From Lysobacterales bacterium 66-474 (GTDB lineage: Bacteria > Pseudomonadota > Gammaproteobacteria > Xanthomonadales > Rhodanobacteraceae), in NCBI GenBank assembly GCA_001899805.1, contig MKWP01000015.1:1-64000 (forward strand): a DNA stretch of 64,000 bases, given 5' to 3'. The translations under genes were made by a program, and so were the position numbers. Of the stretch, positions 37,981-47,253 are shown in pieces (the stretch's first letter is position 1; the number at the start of each line of letters is the position of its first letter). Below the pieces are notes generated by a model. It was not told the origin of the DNA. It saw nothing but the letters and a program-made list of their open reading frames with translations, and made no database searches.

Positions 37981-38943
37981 TCAGGGCCGGCGCGCCAACT
38001 CCGGATTTTCCTTGGTCACCGGCATCAGGTCCGTCTTCGACACACCGAACCACAGCAGCAATGGGCTGGCGAAGAAGATCGACGACAGCGTGCCGACCAG
38101 GATGCCGATCAGCATGGTGATCGCGAAACCGTGCACGGCGGTACCGCCGAACAGCCACAGCGACGCCATGGTGATCGCAGTGAACACCGAGGTGATGATG
38201 GTGCGCGAGAGGGTGTTGTTGATCGCGCGGTTGAGGATCTGCGGCGTCTCGGCCTTGCGGGTCAGCCGGAACAGCTCGCGCACGCGGTCGAACACCACCA
38301 CCTTGTCGTTGATCGAATAGCCGATCACCGCGAGCACCGATGCCAGCACCGTCATGTCGAACTCGCGCTGCACCAGCGCAATGATGCCGACCGTGATCAC
38401 GGTGTCGTGGATTTCGCTGACCACCGCCGCGAATGCAAACCGTTTCTCGAAGCGCATCCACAGGTAGAACATGATGCCGATGATCACCACGATCGCGGCA
38501 TAGATGCCGCTGGTCTTCAGCTCCTGCCCGACTTCCGGGCCCACGAAATCGGGCGGCTGGGCGAGTTTCACGCCGGGGTTGCCGGCTTGGAGCGCTGCCA
38601 GCACCCGCTTGGAAACCTCCCCCGCGACCTGGTCGGGGCTTTCCTTGTTGTCGGTGGCCTTGGGCGGCTGCAACCGAATGGAAATGTCGCGGGTACCGCC
38701 CATGCTCTGCACCACGGCATGTTCGAACCCGGCCTTTTCCAGCGCACCGCGCACGTCGCCCACGTCGACCGGTTGTTCGTAATTCACCTCGATCAGGATG
38801 CCGCCGGTGAAGTCGAGCCCGTAGTTCAATCCCTTCACGGTGATGGCCCACACCGACACGATCAGCAGGATCGCCGAAATGACGATGCTGACCTTGCGCA
38901 TGCCGAGGAAGTCGATATTCAGGTCGTGGTGGAAGATTTCCAT
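37981..38943 (-). CDS. secF: Protein translocase subunit SecF
   Basis: This 320-residue inner-membrane protein has six membrane helices, with the first just after MRKVSIVISAILLIVSVW. The GLDFTGGILIEV motif precedes the periplasmic P1-like domain. The C-terminal SecDF helices contain VIGYSINDKVVVFDRVRE and the NRAINNTLSRTIITS segment. SecDF uses the proton gradient to pull secreted proteins across. ATG 38943 gives the normal SecF start; the open frame upstream is unlike SecF. It is the last gene of yajC-secD-secF, 47 bases after secD. Confidence 0.95.
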   Translation of the reverse strand: MEIFHHDLNIDFLGMRKVSIVISAILLIVSVWAITVKGLNYGLDFTGGILIEVNYEQPVDVGDVRGALEKAGFEHAVVQSMGGTRDISIRLQPPKATDNKESPDQVAGEVSKRVLAALQAGNPGVKLAQPPDFVGPEVGQELKTSGIYAAIVVIIGIMFYLWMRFEKRFAFAAVVSEIHDTVITVGIIALVQREFDMTVLASVLAVIGYSINDKVVVFDRVRELFRLTRKAETPQILNRAINNTLSRTIITSVFTAITMASLWLFGGTAVHGFAITMLIGILVGTLSSIFFASPLLLWFGVSKTDLMPVTKENPELARRP

Positions 38944-38990
38944 GGATGTTCGTCGTGTCTCGATGGAGGTTCGCTGCCGAAGCGGCAGCG

Positions 38991-40850
38991 TCAAACCCAC
39001 AACGTCTTGAGTTTCTTGCGGCGGCCGTGGATCAGCGCGGTGATCGCATGGGTCATGGTCACCGAGGTGAACAGCGAGGTCGAAATGCCGATGAACAGCG
39101 TGACGCCGAAGCCCTTGATCGCGCCGGAACCGACCGTGATCAGGCCCAGCGCCGCCAGCAAATGGGTGACGTTGGCGTCGAGGATCACGTGCCACGCCTT
39201 CTCGTAACCGGCGCGGATCGAAGCCAGCGGCGTCGACCCGTTGCGCAGTTCCTCGCGGATGCGCTCGCAGATCAGCACGTTGGCATCGATCGACATGCCC
39301 AAGGTCAGCACGATGCCGGCGATGCCCGGCATGGTCAGCGTCACCCCGACCGCCGACATGATCGCGACCAGGATCAGCAGGTTGAACACCAGCGCGATGT
39401 CGGCAACGAGGCCGAACAGGCGGTAGTAGATCGCGGCCGCGACCAATACCAGCGCGAGTCCCAGGATCACCGCGCGTTCGCCCTTCTTGATGTTGTCCTG
39501 GCCGAGGCTGGGGCCGATCACGCTCTGCTGCACGATGTCCATGGGCGCGGCGAGCGAACCGGAACGCAGCATCAGCGACAAGGTCTGCGCTTCCTGCTGG
39601 GTCAGGCCGGTGGTCTGGAATTTCTTGCCGAACACGCCCTGGATCACCGCGTTGTTCAGCACCGTCTCGGTGGTCTTGGAACTGTGGACTTCCTTGCCGT
39701 CCACGATCTTCACCACCGGGGTGCGCTCGATGTAGACCACCCCCATGCGCTTGCCGACGTTCTGGGTGGTGAAGTCCAGCATCTTGCGGGCGCCGGTGGA
39801 ATTGAGCGTGACGTTGACGTTGGGCAAGCCGGTCTGCTGGTCGTAGCCGGACGAGGCGTCCACCAATTCGTCGCCGCTCACGATCACGCGCTTCTTCAGC
39901 ACCACCGGCTGGCCGTCCTTGGTGAAATACAGGCGATCGTCCGGCGGCACGTTGCCGGTGCGCGCGGCTTCCTGCGGATTCACGCTCTCGTCATTGGCGT
40001 GGTATTCCAGCGATGCCACCGCACCCAGCACGCGCTTGGCCTCGGCGGTGTCCTGCACACCCGGCAGTTCCACCACGATGCGGGTCTGCCCCTGCTGCTG
40101 GATCAGCGGCTCCGACACGCCCAGCGCATTGACGCGGTTGCGCAAGGTCGTGACGTTCTGGGTGATGGTGGATTGCGCCAGCTTGTCCAGCACGTCCGGC
40201 TTGATCGCGGCATGCAGCGCATAGCCGCCGCCCGGCGTGCGGCTGGTGGTGATGTTGAGGTCGGTGTTGTCGCCGGATACCGCGTCCAGCGCCTTGTCGC
40301 GATCGGCGGAAGTCTTGAATACCGCCTGTACGCCATCGCCGCTCAGCGACACCACGTCATACGGCACCTGCTTCTGGCGCAGGGTCGAGCGGATGTCGTC
40401 GAGGTAACGCTGTTGCTGCTTCTGCAACACCGCGTCCTGGTCCACCGCCATCAGGAAGTGCACGCCGCCCTGCAGGTCGAGGCCCAACGGCATCGCGTGG
40501 GCACCGATCGCCTGCAGCCACTGCGGCACCGTGGTCGCAAGGTTCAACGCCACCGTGTAGTCGTCGCCGAGCGCCACGCGCAGGGCATCCGAACCACGCA
40601 ACTGCACTTCGGTGTTGGCGAAGCGCACCAGCATGCGATCCTTCTCGATCGAGATGTCCTGGAACGGAATGCTGGCCTTGTCGAGGTCGCCCGCGACCTG
40701 CTTTTGCAGCGCCTGGTCGACCTTGGCTTCGCGGTTGGCCACGATCTGCACGGCAGGCTGGGGGCGGAACGCGTTGGGCGCGGCATACACGATGCCGAGC
40801 ACCATCACGATGCCGACCAGCCAGTATTTCCAGCGGGGAAAGTCGCTCAT
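38991..40850 (-). CDS. secD: Protein translocase subunit SecD
   Basis: This 619-residue protein has an N-terminal helix (WLVGIVMVLGIVYA), the LGLDLQGGVHFLM motif, a long periplasmic domain (P1) with TLRNRVNALGVSEPLIQQQG, and five further helices with GMSIDANVLICERIREEL. Length matches the family. It partners SecF and YajC at the SecYEG channel. The gene follows yajC by 55 bases. The usual upstream genes tgt and queA are not in this window; a divergent asparaginase-like gene lies beyond yajC instead. Confidence 0.96.
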   Translation of the reverse strand: MSDFPRWKYWLVGIVMVLGIVYAAPNAFRPQPAVQIVANREAKVDQALQKQVAGDLDKASIPFQDISIEKDRMLVRFANTEVQLRGSDALRVALGDDYTVALNLATTVPQWLQAIGAHAMPLGLDLQGGVHFLMAVDQDAVLQKQQQRYLDDIRSTLRQKQVPYDVVSLSGDGVQAVFKTSADRDKALDAVSGDNTDLNITTSRTPGGGYALHAAIKPDVLDKLAQSTITQNVTTLRNRVNALGVSEPLIQQQGQTRIVVELPGVQDTAEAKRVLGAVASLEYHANDESVNPQEAARTGNVPPDDRLYFTKDGQPVVLKKRVIVSGDELVDASSGYDQQTGLPNVNVTLNSTGARKMLDFTTQNVGKRMGVVYIERTPVVKIVDGKEVHSSKTTETVLNNAVIQGVFGKKFQTTGLTQQEAQTLSLMLRSGSLAAPMDIVQQSVIGPSLGQDNIKKGERAVILGLALVLVAAAIYYRLFGLVADIALVFNLLILVAIMSAVGVTLTMPGIAGIVLTLGMSIDANVLICERIREELRNGSTPLASIRAGYEKAWHVILDANVTHLLAALGLITVGSGAIKGFGVTLFIGISTSLFTSVTMTHAITALIHGRRKKLKTLWV

Positions 40851-40905
40851 GGTTCAGAGGAAGTGGCTTGCGCAGGACGCGGAACGAGGCACGCCGGCAG
40901 CGTGC

Positions 40906-41232
40906 TCAGGATGACTTGAGGGTGCCTTTCGGCAGCACGTTGGAAACGGTGCCCTTCTGCACCCGGATGCGCACGTTGTCGGCGACCTCGAGGGTGAGGA
41001 AATGCTCACCGATGTCCTCGACCCGGCCGAGGATGCCGGCGGCGACCACCTCATCGCCCTTGGCGAGTTCGGCGATCATCTTGCGCTGCTCCTTGGCGCG
41101 CTTCTGCTGCGGACGGATCAGCAGGAAATAAAAAACGACGAACAGCAGGATGATGAACCCGAACGAGAACATCGGATTCGGCTCGGCCGCCGCAGCGGGC
41201 GCCGCGGCAGCGGCGATGAACGATGACAGCAT
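40906..41232 (-). CDS. yajC: Preprotein translocase subunit YajC
   Basis: This 108-residue protein has one membrane helix (FGFIILLFVVFYFLLIRPQ) followed by the signature RPQQKRAKEQRKMIAELAKGDEV and a beta-rich tail with VEDIGEHFLTLEV. An Ala/Pro-rich start precedes the helix. It associates with SecDF. As first gene of the operon its promoter should lie in the 176-base divergent gap upstream of ATG 41232; I saw no convincing hexamers there. Confidence 0.94.
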   Translation of the reverse strand: MLSSFIAAAAAPAAAAEPNPMFSFGFIILLFVVFYFLLIRPQQKRAKEQRKMIAELAKGDEVVAAGILGRVEDIGEHFLTLEVADNVRIRVQKGTVSNVLPKGTLKSS

Positions 41233-41408
41233 GTGGGACTCTCGGTTGTGGGGCGACAGCGGAAGGCATGTCTGCCCAAAAGACGGGGGATTATGCCATG
41301 GCCGGCCGTCGCGCGCATGCGCTTTCCACGACTGGCCCGCAGCCGGCTGACTGGCATTGGACAGCCTGCGATAATCCGAGTTTCCGGAAATCGCGCGAGG
41401 CCCACGTG

Positions 41409-41897
41409 ATGCAGCACCTGACCGTGATCACCACCGGCGGCACCATCGACAAGGTGTACTTCGACGCCAAGTCCGATTACCAGATCGGCGCGCCGCAGAT
41501 CGGCGAGATCCTCGCCCAGCTCGGCGTCGCGTTCGAGTTCGACGTGGTGCCGGTGCTGCGCAAGGACAGCCTCGACATGACCGATGCCGATCGTGCGGCG
41601 ATCCGCGCCGAGGTCGAGCGGCAAGCGCACCGGCACATCCTGATCACCCACGGTACCGACAGCATGGTCGACACCGCGCGTGCGCTGGCCGGTATCCCGG
41701 GCAAGACCATCGTGCTGACCGGCGCGCTGAACCCGGCGCGTTTCCAGGGTTCGGACGCGGTGTTCAACATCGGTTGCGCGGTGGGCGCGGTGCAGACCCT
41801 CGGCGACGGCGTGTGGATCGCGATGAACGGACGGGTCTGGGACCCGGCGCACGTGCGCAAGAACCGCGCGGCCAACCGCTTCGAGGGCGCGACCTGA
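41409..41897 (+). CDS. Single-domain asparaginase-like protein
   Basis: This 162-residue protein equals only the N-terminal domain of type I/II L-asparaginases, which are normally about 330 residues. Both catalytic threonine motifs are present: TTGGTIDK near residue 8 and HGTDSMVDTA in the middle, along with IVLTGALNP. The frame ends cleanly with TGA and there is no second-domain remnant downstream, so this is a stable short form, seen in other proteobacteria, not a recent truncation. Whether it hydrolyses asparagine is unknown. ATG 41409 is preferred; a GTG one codon earlier is also possible. Confidence 0.78.
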   Translation: MQHLTVITTGGTIDKVYFDAKSDYQIGAPQIGEILAQLGVAFEFDVVPVLRKDSLDMTDADRAAIRAEVERQAHRHILITHGTDSMVDTARALAGIPGKTIVLTGALNPARFQGSDAVFNIGCAVGAVQTLGDGVWIAMNGRVWDPAHVRKNRAANRFEGAT

Positions 41898-41931
41898 CAT
41901 CCCCGGGCAACGGCTGCCGTGAAAAGTCGGG

Positions 41932-41952
41932 CCACGGAACTCCCGGCCGTGG
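41932..41952. terminator. Hairpin between convergent genes
   Basis: CCACGG and CCGTGG pair across a 9-base loop, 35 bases after the asparaginase stop and 96 bases beyond the end of the convergent small membrane-protein gene. There is no T-run on either strand, so it is a weak candidate. Confidence 0.3.
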
Positions 41953-42047
41953 ATGACGGCTCGCATGCCTGTTCCGGCGTATCCGCCCGCGAACACATTG
42001 GCCCCGCAGGCAGTCGGGACAGCGGCGATCAGGGATGGTCGCAAAAG

Positions 42048-42461
42048 CTAGCGGGCGCGTCCCATTAGGTGGGTTTGCCGGCTGCGCAGTACCCAGGCGA
42101 GCAGCGCCAGCACCAGCAGCACCGGCGTGGCCCAATACAGCGCCACCAGGATCCCGCGCCACGGACCTTGCGAACGGCTGAACAACAGGCTGTCCGCCAC
42201 CGCCGGCATCGCGGTCACGGCGGGATACGCATCATGGAAGGCCATGTCCGCGACATGCTGCCCCGCCGTCGTGCCGACGTGCTGCGCCAGCGGAACCCCG
42301 ACCACGATGTAGCTGTGCAGCAGCGGCGCGTTCGCCCGTGCCGCCGACGCCAACGCCGGTCCGACATCCGGCTCCAGTGCCAGCGATCCGTATACCCACG
42401 CGTCGAACGCGAGGCACAACGCGAACAGTGCGAACAACACCGTGTACTTGCGCCAATGCAT
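42048..42461 (-). CDS. Small hypothetical membrane protein
   Basis: This 137-residue protein is not recognised. It has two likely membrane helices, one near the start (YTVLFALFALCLAFDAWVYG) and one near the end (GILVALYWATPVLLVLALLAWVL). Between them lies a roughly 70-residue, His-containing loop predicted to face the periplasm. The C-terminal LRSRQTHLMGRAR is basic and so cytoplasmic. ATG 42461 has GGAGGG eight bases upstream. It lies 59 bases downstream of the sufT stop, on the same strand. Confidence 0.65.
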   Translation of the reverse strand: MHWRKYTVLFALFALCLAFDAWVYGSLALEPDVGPALASAARANAPLLHSYIVVGVPLAQHVGTTAGQHVADMAFHDAYPAVTAMPAVADSLLFSRSQGPWRGILVALYWATPVLLVLALLAWVLRSRQTHLMGRAR

Positions 42462-42520
42462 CGCCCCGCCCTCCGTGCGGCGCAGCATGGCAAAACGGCA
42501 CTCGTGCAGTCAACGGGCGG

Positions 42521-43078
42521 CTACATCATCCCGGTCTGCAGCCTGGCTTCGTCCGACATCATCGTCTGGTTCCACGGCGGGTCGAACACCAGGTCGATCT
42601 GGGTTTCGGTGACGGTCGGGATCATCTCCAGCTTGGTACGCGCGTCTTCGACCATGATGTCGCCCATGCCGCAACCGGGCGCGGTCAAGGTGAGCTTGAC
42701 GTAAACCTTGCGGTTGCCGGCGTCGAGGTGCTCCATGCTGAGATCGTAGACCAGCCCGAGATCCACGACGTTGATCGGGATCTCCGGATCGAACACCGTG
42801 CGCAACTGTTCCCACACTACCCGTTCGATATCCTCGTCGTTGGCATTTTCCGGCACCGCGAGCGGTTCGGGCGGCGGCTTGCCCAGCGCATCCGCATCCT
42901 TGCCGTCCACGCGGAACAGGCTGCCTTCGACGTACACCGTAAAACTGCCGCCCATCGACTGCGTGATGTAGCCGGTCTGTCCGGCCGGCAGGTTGACGAC
43001 GTCGCCGTAAGGCACGTGTACCGCGTGGCAGTTGCGTTGCAAGGTGAAGGGTTCGCTGCTGGCACTGAATCCTGGCAT
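42521..43078 (-). CDS. sufT: Fe-S cluster assembly protein SufT
   Basis: This 185-residue protein has an N-terminal beta region found in SufT (YGDVVNLPAGQTGYITQSMG), then a DUF59/MIP18 domain with DPEIPINVVDLGLVYDLSME and LTAPGCGMGDIM. The conserved cysteine sits in APGCGM. SufT helps mature Fe-S proteins when demand for lipoate or aconitase-type clusters is high. The rest of the suf operon is not in this window. No clear SD precedes ATG 43078, but the conserved N-terminal block starts shortly after it. Confidence 0.88.
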   Translation of the reverse strand: MPGFSASSEPFTLQRNCHAVHVPYGDVVNLPAGQTGYITQSMGGSFTVYVEGSLFRVDGKDADALGKPPPEPLAVPENANDEDIERVVWEQLRTVFDPEIPINVVDLGLVYDLSMEHLDAGNRKVYVKLTLTAPGCGMGDIMVEDARTKLEMIPTVTETQIDLVFDPPWNQTMMSDEARLQTGMM

Positions 43079-43264
43079 GGCATCTTCGCGGGTGGTGGCG
43101 GCTGTGCACGCCTGTCCGCGCGCACCCGACAGGATAGCAAGTCGCCATTCCTTGCCTCATTGATGGAGGTCAGGACCCGTTCCGGCAAGTCCTCCTTGCG
43201 CACACAACGTCCGCAGGAAAAGCCGCCGCCGGCTTGCGGCGGTCGAACAGTTTCGCCAGAAAGT

Positions 43265-43292
43265 GCTGCGCCGCCGTATCCAGCGGCGCAGC
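43265..43292 (-). terminator. Hairpin after the ScyD-like gene
   Basis: GCTGCGCCGC and GCGGCGCAGC form a perfect 10-bp stem around an 8-base loop, 25 bases past the stop of the minus-strand ScyD-like gene. On that strand ACTTTCT follows. It is a likely intrinsic or hybrid terminator. The rest of 43079-43316 holds no gene. Confidence 0.6.
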
Positions 43293-43316
43293 ATTGAAGA
43301 ACAAAGTGAGCGACGC

Positions 43317-44375
43317 CTACGGCACGATCCGCAGCACTTCTCCGCCCCCCGTCGAAACGCCATGGTTCGTCACGTAGATCACGCCCCCCGGCGCCACCAC
43401 CAGCGATGTCGGGCGATCCAGTCCGCCGGCGACCACGCTGCGACTGCCGTCTTTGGCAACGCGAATGATCTCGCCCGGCCCGCCGAAAAACACCGGTCCG
43501 GTGGCGTGTTGCAGCACATACAGGGTGCCGTCGCGGGCGAAATCGAAATCGATGATGGTCTTGAATCCGCTCGCAAAAATCGTCGGGGCGGAACCCGGTT
43601 GCACCCGATAGATGCGCGCCGCGCCGTCGGCGAAGGGTGCGCCCGTCAGTTCACTGACATAGAAGGCCCGATCGGGACCGCGCACCACGGCCGTCGGCAC
43701 TGCATCGGTCGAATCGCCCATTCCGCGCGCCCTGAATATCGCCACCGTCTTGACGCTGCCGTCCCAACGCGCCTCGAGCAAGTCATTGGCGCCCGCATCG
43801 GCGATGTAACTTTGGCCCGGCGAGAGGACGAGCAGGCCATACGGATTGCTGTTCAGTTCCCCGCCGGTGGGATTTTCGGCCGCCTCGTGCGCGGCGAGGT
43901 CGGCCACGAGCTGCCAGCTGTGCCACTTGTAGAACGGCTGGATCCTGAGGAGGGTGCCGAACTCCGCCCCGGGCGGACCGAACTGGCTGCGCAATGCCGG
44001 GTCGTCGCCCCATCCGATGACCACGAAGGCATTGCCGAACCAGTCGAATCCGATGTCGTGCGGACCCGTCACCTCGGCAAATGCGGGATCCGAGTAGGAC
44101 GGCAGGCCTTCCAGTACGCGTTCCTGGCGGCCGAACCAGAGGCGGGTCACCGCACCGCTCGGTCCATAGCAACGCGGCAGGCCGCGCATCGTCACGCACG
44201 GACCCGCGCCACCGCTGCCCGCTTCGGCCACGTACAACGCCCCCCAGGGACTGAGCGCCAGGCCGCGGGGGTTGTACAAGCCGCTCATGACCGTTCTGAC
44301 GGAAAGCGGCGCAGCCATCGCCGCCTGCATGCAAAACGCCAGCGCACACGCAGCGATCATCTTGAAATACTTCAT
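43317..44375 (-). CDS. Secreted ScyD/ScyE-family beta-propeller protein
   Basis: This 352-residue exported protein has a signal peptide ending near AMA-AP (about 21-22). The mature part shows repeated propeller-like strands, such as GLYNPRGLALSPWGALYVAEAG, GPHDIGFDWFGNAFVVIG and DFDFARDGTLYVLQHA, and ends GGGEVLRIVP. ScyD/ScyE proteins are NHL-like propellers first named in cyanobacteria; most bacterial members have no known role. There is a single disulphide-capable pair (PCVTMRGLPRC). GGAGGG lies six bases before ATG 44375. It is divergent from a CadC-like regulator, which may control it. Confidence 0.8.
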   Translation of the reverse strand: MKYFKMIAACALAFCMQAAMAAPLSVRTVMSGLYNPRGLALSPWGALYVAEAGSGGAGPCVTMRGLPRCYGPSGAVTRLWFGRQERVLEGLPSYSDPAFAEVTGPHDIGFDWFGNAFVVIGWGDDPALRSQFGPPGAEFGTLLRIQPFYKWHSWQLVADLAAHEAAENPTGGELNSNPYGLLVLSPGQSYIADAGANDLLEARWDGSVKTVAIFRARGMGDSTDAVPTAVVRGPDRAFYVSELTGAPFADGAARIYRVQPGSAPTIFASGFKTIIDFDFARDGTLYVLQHATGPVFFGGPGEIIRVAKDGSRSVVAGGLDRPTSLVVAPGGVIYVTNHGVSTGGGEVLRIVP

Positions 44376-44495
44376 GGCACCCTCCTGATGGTCGGAGAGG
44401 GACCGACGCGGGCAGGCAACTGCCCCGCTTCGGGCGCCCCCCAAAATGCGGCGGCGGGATACCGCTCGCGGTGCCAGAGTGCTCCCGTACGGTTC

Positions 44496-44501
44496 TATAA
44501 T
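44496..44501 (+). promoter_or_regulatory. Consensus -10 hexamer upstream of the CadC-like gene
   Basis: TATAAT lies 50 bases before the regulator start, in an AT-rich patch rare in this genome. The -35 region 17 bases upstream is poor (around TGCCAG), so activation or an extended element may be needed. A small AGAAAG/CTTTCT hairpin at 44519-44536 lies in the would-be leader. Confidence 0.5.
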
Positions 44502-44550
44502 CCTGCAAAATCCGCTGAAGAAAGCTGAGACTTTCTGAAACGGGACACGG

Positions 44551-46524
44551 ATGAATGCACGGGGCGCCTCGTACAGCTTCGAAGGCTATCGGATCGATGC
44601 CACGAGCCGTGACTTGCACGCGCCCGATGGGACCTTGATTCCCCTGACGGCCAAGGCGTTCGACGTACTCCTGCACCTGCTCGAACACCGCGACCGCATC
44701 GTGGGCAAGGACGAATTGCTGGCCGCGGTGTGGCCACGGCGCATCGTCGAAGACAACAACCTGACCCAGGCGATCTCGGCACTTCGCCACGCCCTGGGCG
44801 CAGGTGCGGGCGACCATCGTTTCATCGTGACCGTGCCGGGGCGCGGCTATCGATTCGTGGCTGCGTTGGAAGAAGACGCCGGCATGCAGCCAACCCTGGA
44901 CCTGGCGCCGACGCGGTCGCCGCGCGACAGCCGTTTTTCCAACGATGGCACGCGTGTTTTCGGACGCGGTTTCCGCTGGGGCGTGCTCGCCGCCCTCGCG
45001 CTCGTCGTCGGCGTGATCGTGCTCACCGCGCTGGAATTGCACGGACCGGGAACAGTGCAGCAGGCGTCCGACGCGAACCGCGAGCCCACGCTGGCGGTCC
45101 TGCCGTTCCGGTCGATCGATGCGGTCGCCTCGGCCGATGCCGACCCGATGCTCGGGCTGGGCATGGCGGACACGCTGATTGCCAGGCTCAGCCATGTCAC
45201 GACCCTGCGGGTCCTGTCTTTGGGGTCGGTCCAGGTTTATGCCGGCAAACCCACCGATCCCGTGCGCGATGGGGCGACGCTCGGCGCCAACCTGGTGGTC
45301 GACGGCTCGACCCAAGGCCACGCCGGGTCGATTCGCATCAACGCGCGCCTGCTGTCGTTGCCCGACGGACGCACCCTGTGGGCCGGCACCTTCGACACGA
45401 CGCCAGAGCGGGTGTTCGTGGCGCAGGACGCGCTGGCCGAAGCGGTCTCGGCGGCGTTGTCCCGCAAGTACGCAGCCCAGGGCTACCGCAGCCCATGCGA
45501 TGGCGGGGACGTCCTGGCTTATCGTGCGGAACTGCGCGGACGCTATCTTTACAACCGTCCCGATCCACAGCGTCTGGTGCAGGCGCTGGCCGCCTTCGAC
45601 GAAGCGACGCGACGCGACCCGGCCTGTGCGAACGCGTGGGCCGGCATCGCCATGATCCGCCGCGCGCAGGTGATCATTGCCGACCACGACCCGCGCGTGG
45701 AGATACCCCTTTCGTATGCTGCGGTCGAGCGTGCGCTCGCGGTCGATCCGCAATCGGCGCGCGCGTATGTCGCCAAGGGCCTCAACCAGTTCTGGTACGA
45801 CTGGGATTGGTCGGCCGCGGAGGCTTCCCTGCGCCATGCGCTCGCGCTGGATCCCAACCTTCCCGACGCCAATTCCGCCATGGCGCATCTGCTCGACAAC
45901 CTCGGACGCCACCGCGAAGCGATCAGGTACGCGCGCGCGGCCGCTGCGCTCGACCCGATGGCGCCCGGGATCAACGCCATGGCGGCCAGGTTCGTCGACG
46001 ACGCGGGTTATGCCGCGGAAGCCAGGCAACGGCTGGACGATGTGCTGAAGCTGGAACCGGATTTCTGGCTGGCCTTGTTGTTTCACGGCGAGACGGCATT
46101 CGCGCACGGCGACCATGCCACCGGCATACGGGAACTCGAGCGCGCATCGGAACTCTCCGGCCGCAACAGCCAGACCCTGTCGCGGTTGGCGGTGGCCTAC
46201 GTGCGATCCGGACGACGCGACGATGCCTTGCGCATCCTCGATGAACTCGAAACGCGCAGCCGCACAAGCTACGTGCCCGCGACCACGCTCGCGATGATCC
46301 AGACGGCGCTCGGGAACCGCGACCTTGCGCTCGACATGCTGGAGCGCGCTTACGCGCAGCACGACATCGGCATGGCTTTCCTCGGATTGTGGTTTCCATC
46401 CCTGCAGGGAGATCCGCGCTACGACGCACTGATGAAACGGATGCGGCTACCCGAGGGCAATACATCCTCCGTCGCGGCGCGACAAACCGCGGCCGGACTG
46501 CAACCACCCACCACCGGCCGCTGA
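44551..46524 (+). CDS. CadC-like transmembrane transcriptional regulator with TPR sensor
   Basis: This 657-residue one-component regulator has an N-terminal OmpR/PhoB-type winged helix (about 8-105) with LIPLTAKAFDVLLHLLEHRD, LLAAVWPRRIVEDNNL and VPGRGYRFVA. One membrane helix lies at about 144-163. The periplasmic part starts with a FlgO/TolB-like domain (LAVLPFRSIDA) and continues in TPR repeats with family spacing. Such ToxR/CadC-type proteins bind DNA from the membrane. Its likely target is the divergent ScyD-like gene 175 bases away or its own promoter. There is no phosphoacceptor domain. Confidence 0.88.
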   Translation: MNARGASYSFEGYRIDATSRDLHAPDGTLIPLTAKAFDVLLHLLEHRDRIVGKDELLAAVWPRRIVEDNNLTQAISALRHALGAGAGDHRFIVTVPGRGYRFVAALEEDAGMQPTLDLAPTRSPRDSRFSNDGTRVFGRGFRWGVLAALALVVGVIVLTALELHGPGTVQQASDANREPTLAVLPFRSIDAVASADADPMLGLGMADTLIARLSHVTTLRVLSLGSVQVYAGKPTDPVRDGATLGANLVVDGSTQGHAGSIRINARLLSLPDGRTLWAGTFDTTPERVFVAQDALAEAVSAALSRKYAAQGYRSPCDGGDVLAYRAELRGRYLYNRPDPQRLVQALAAFDEATRRDPACANAWAGIAMIRRAQVIIADHDPRVEIPLSYAAVERALAVDPQSARAYVAKGLNQFWYDWDWSAAEASLRHALALDPNLPDANSAMAHLLDNLGRHREAIRYARAAAALDPMAPGINAMAARFVDDAGYAAEARQRLDDVLKLEPDFWLALLFHGETAFAHGDHATGIRELERASELSGRNSQTLSRLAVAYVRSGRRDDALRILDELETRSRTSYVPATTLAMIQTALGNRDLALDMLERAYAQHDIGMAFLGLWFPSLQGDPRYDALMKRMRLPEGNTSSVAARQTAAGLQPPTTGR

Positions 46525-46680
46525 ACAGGCCTGTCGGGTCCCGCATTCGTGGTGCAGTCCACACAAGCGGTACAGCGATAACGGGATCGGGTGGCAGGGC
46601 CGCTCCAACACGCGTCGCGGGGTTATCATCCACCGACACGATTGCCCGACCGAGCACGCTTGGACGACTCTACCCGCCCC

Positions 46681-47154
46681 ATGACTGCCGTCCATTCCGT
46701 GCGCCGACCGGGCGCAATCGTTGCAGGCGTGCTCAGTGCCTTGACGACGGGCTTCGTATGGCTGACGTGCACGCTCGCTGCCGGCGCGACCGCGGCATTC
46801 GCGGCACTGGTGATGGGCATCCGTCCATGCTGGACGATCCTGGTGCTGGCATTGCCGCTGACGCTGGTGTTGAAGATGTGCGGTTGCCTGCAAGCACGCT
46901 GGGCAGCCGCGGTCGCGGCACTTGCGATATTGCTGGCGGGTTTCTACGCGGCCTGCCTGGTGTCGGTGGCGCGCATCGCGGCGGCAACCGGGTTTCCGTT
47001 CGGCGAGGCGTTCCGCACCGGCGGCGTCGGCTTGACGTTGCAGGTCACGATGCTCGGCCTGGATGCGCTTGCCGTGCTGGTCTACGCCGCGGCAGCGGTC
47101 GTGGCGGCTGCGTTCGGCACCTGGCTGGCATCTTCTTCGTGCGATCGTCCATGA
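46681..47154 (+). CDS. Hypothetical membrane protein
   Basis: This 157-residue Ala-rich protein has about four membrane helices (including VLSALTTGFVWLTCTLAAGA and ILVLALPLTLVLKMCGC) and a short polar N-terminus with an RR pair. No family is recognised. I use ATG 46681; the frame is open to 46591 but that part is polar and has no SD. It lies 156 bases after the regulator, convergent with pntB. A GGCCAT-CC-ATGGCC hairpin at 47215-47228 lies in the 99-base gap before pntB. Confidence 0.5.
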   Translation: MTAVHSVRRPGAIVAGVLSALTTGFVWLTCTLAAGATAAFAALVMGIRPCWTILVLALPLTLVLKMCGCLQARWAAAVAALAILLAGFYAACLVSVARIAAATGFPFGEAFRTGGVGLTLQVTMLGLDALAVLVYAAAAVVAAAFGTWLASSSCDRP

Positions 47155-47253
47155 TCGCTGCAATGCCGGGCCGTCATACAGGGATAGACAATTTGCATCA
47201 TGGAGCACCAGAACGGCCATCCATGGCCTGACTTCTCACAACAGCCGCTCTGA

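Noticed and set aside
43783-46362. An 859-codon minus-strand frame opposite the CadC-like gene
   Set aside because: The winged helix and TPR motifs on the plus strand are unmistakable; this is a shadow frame.
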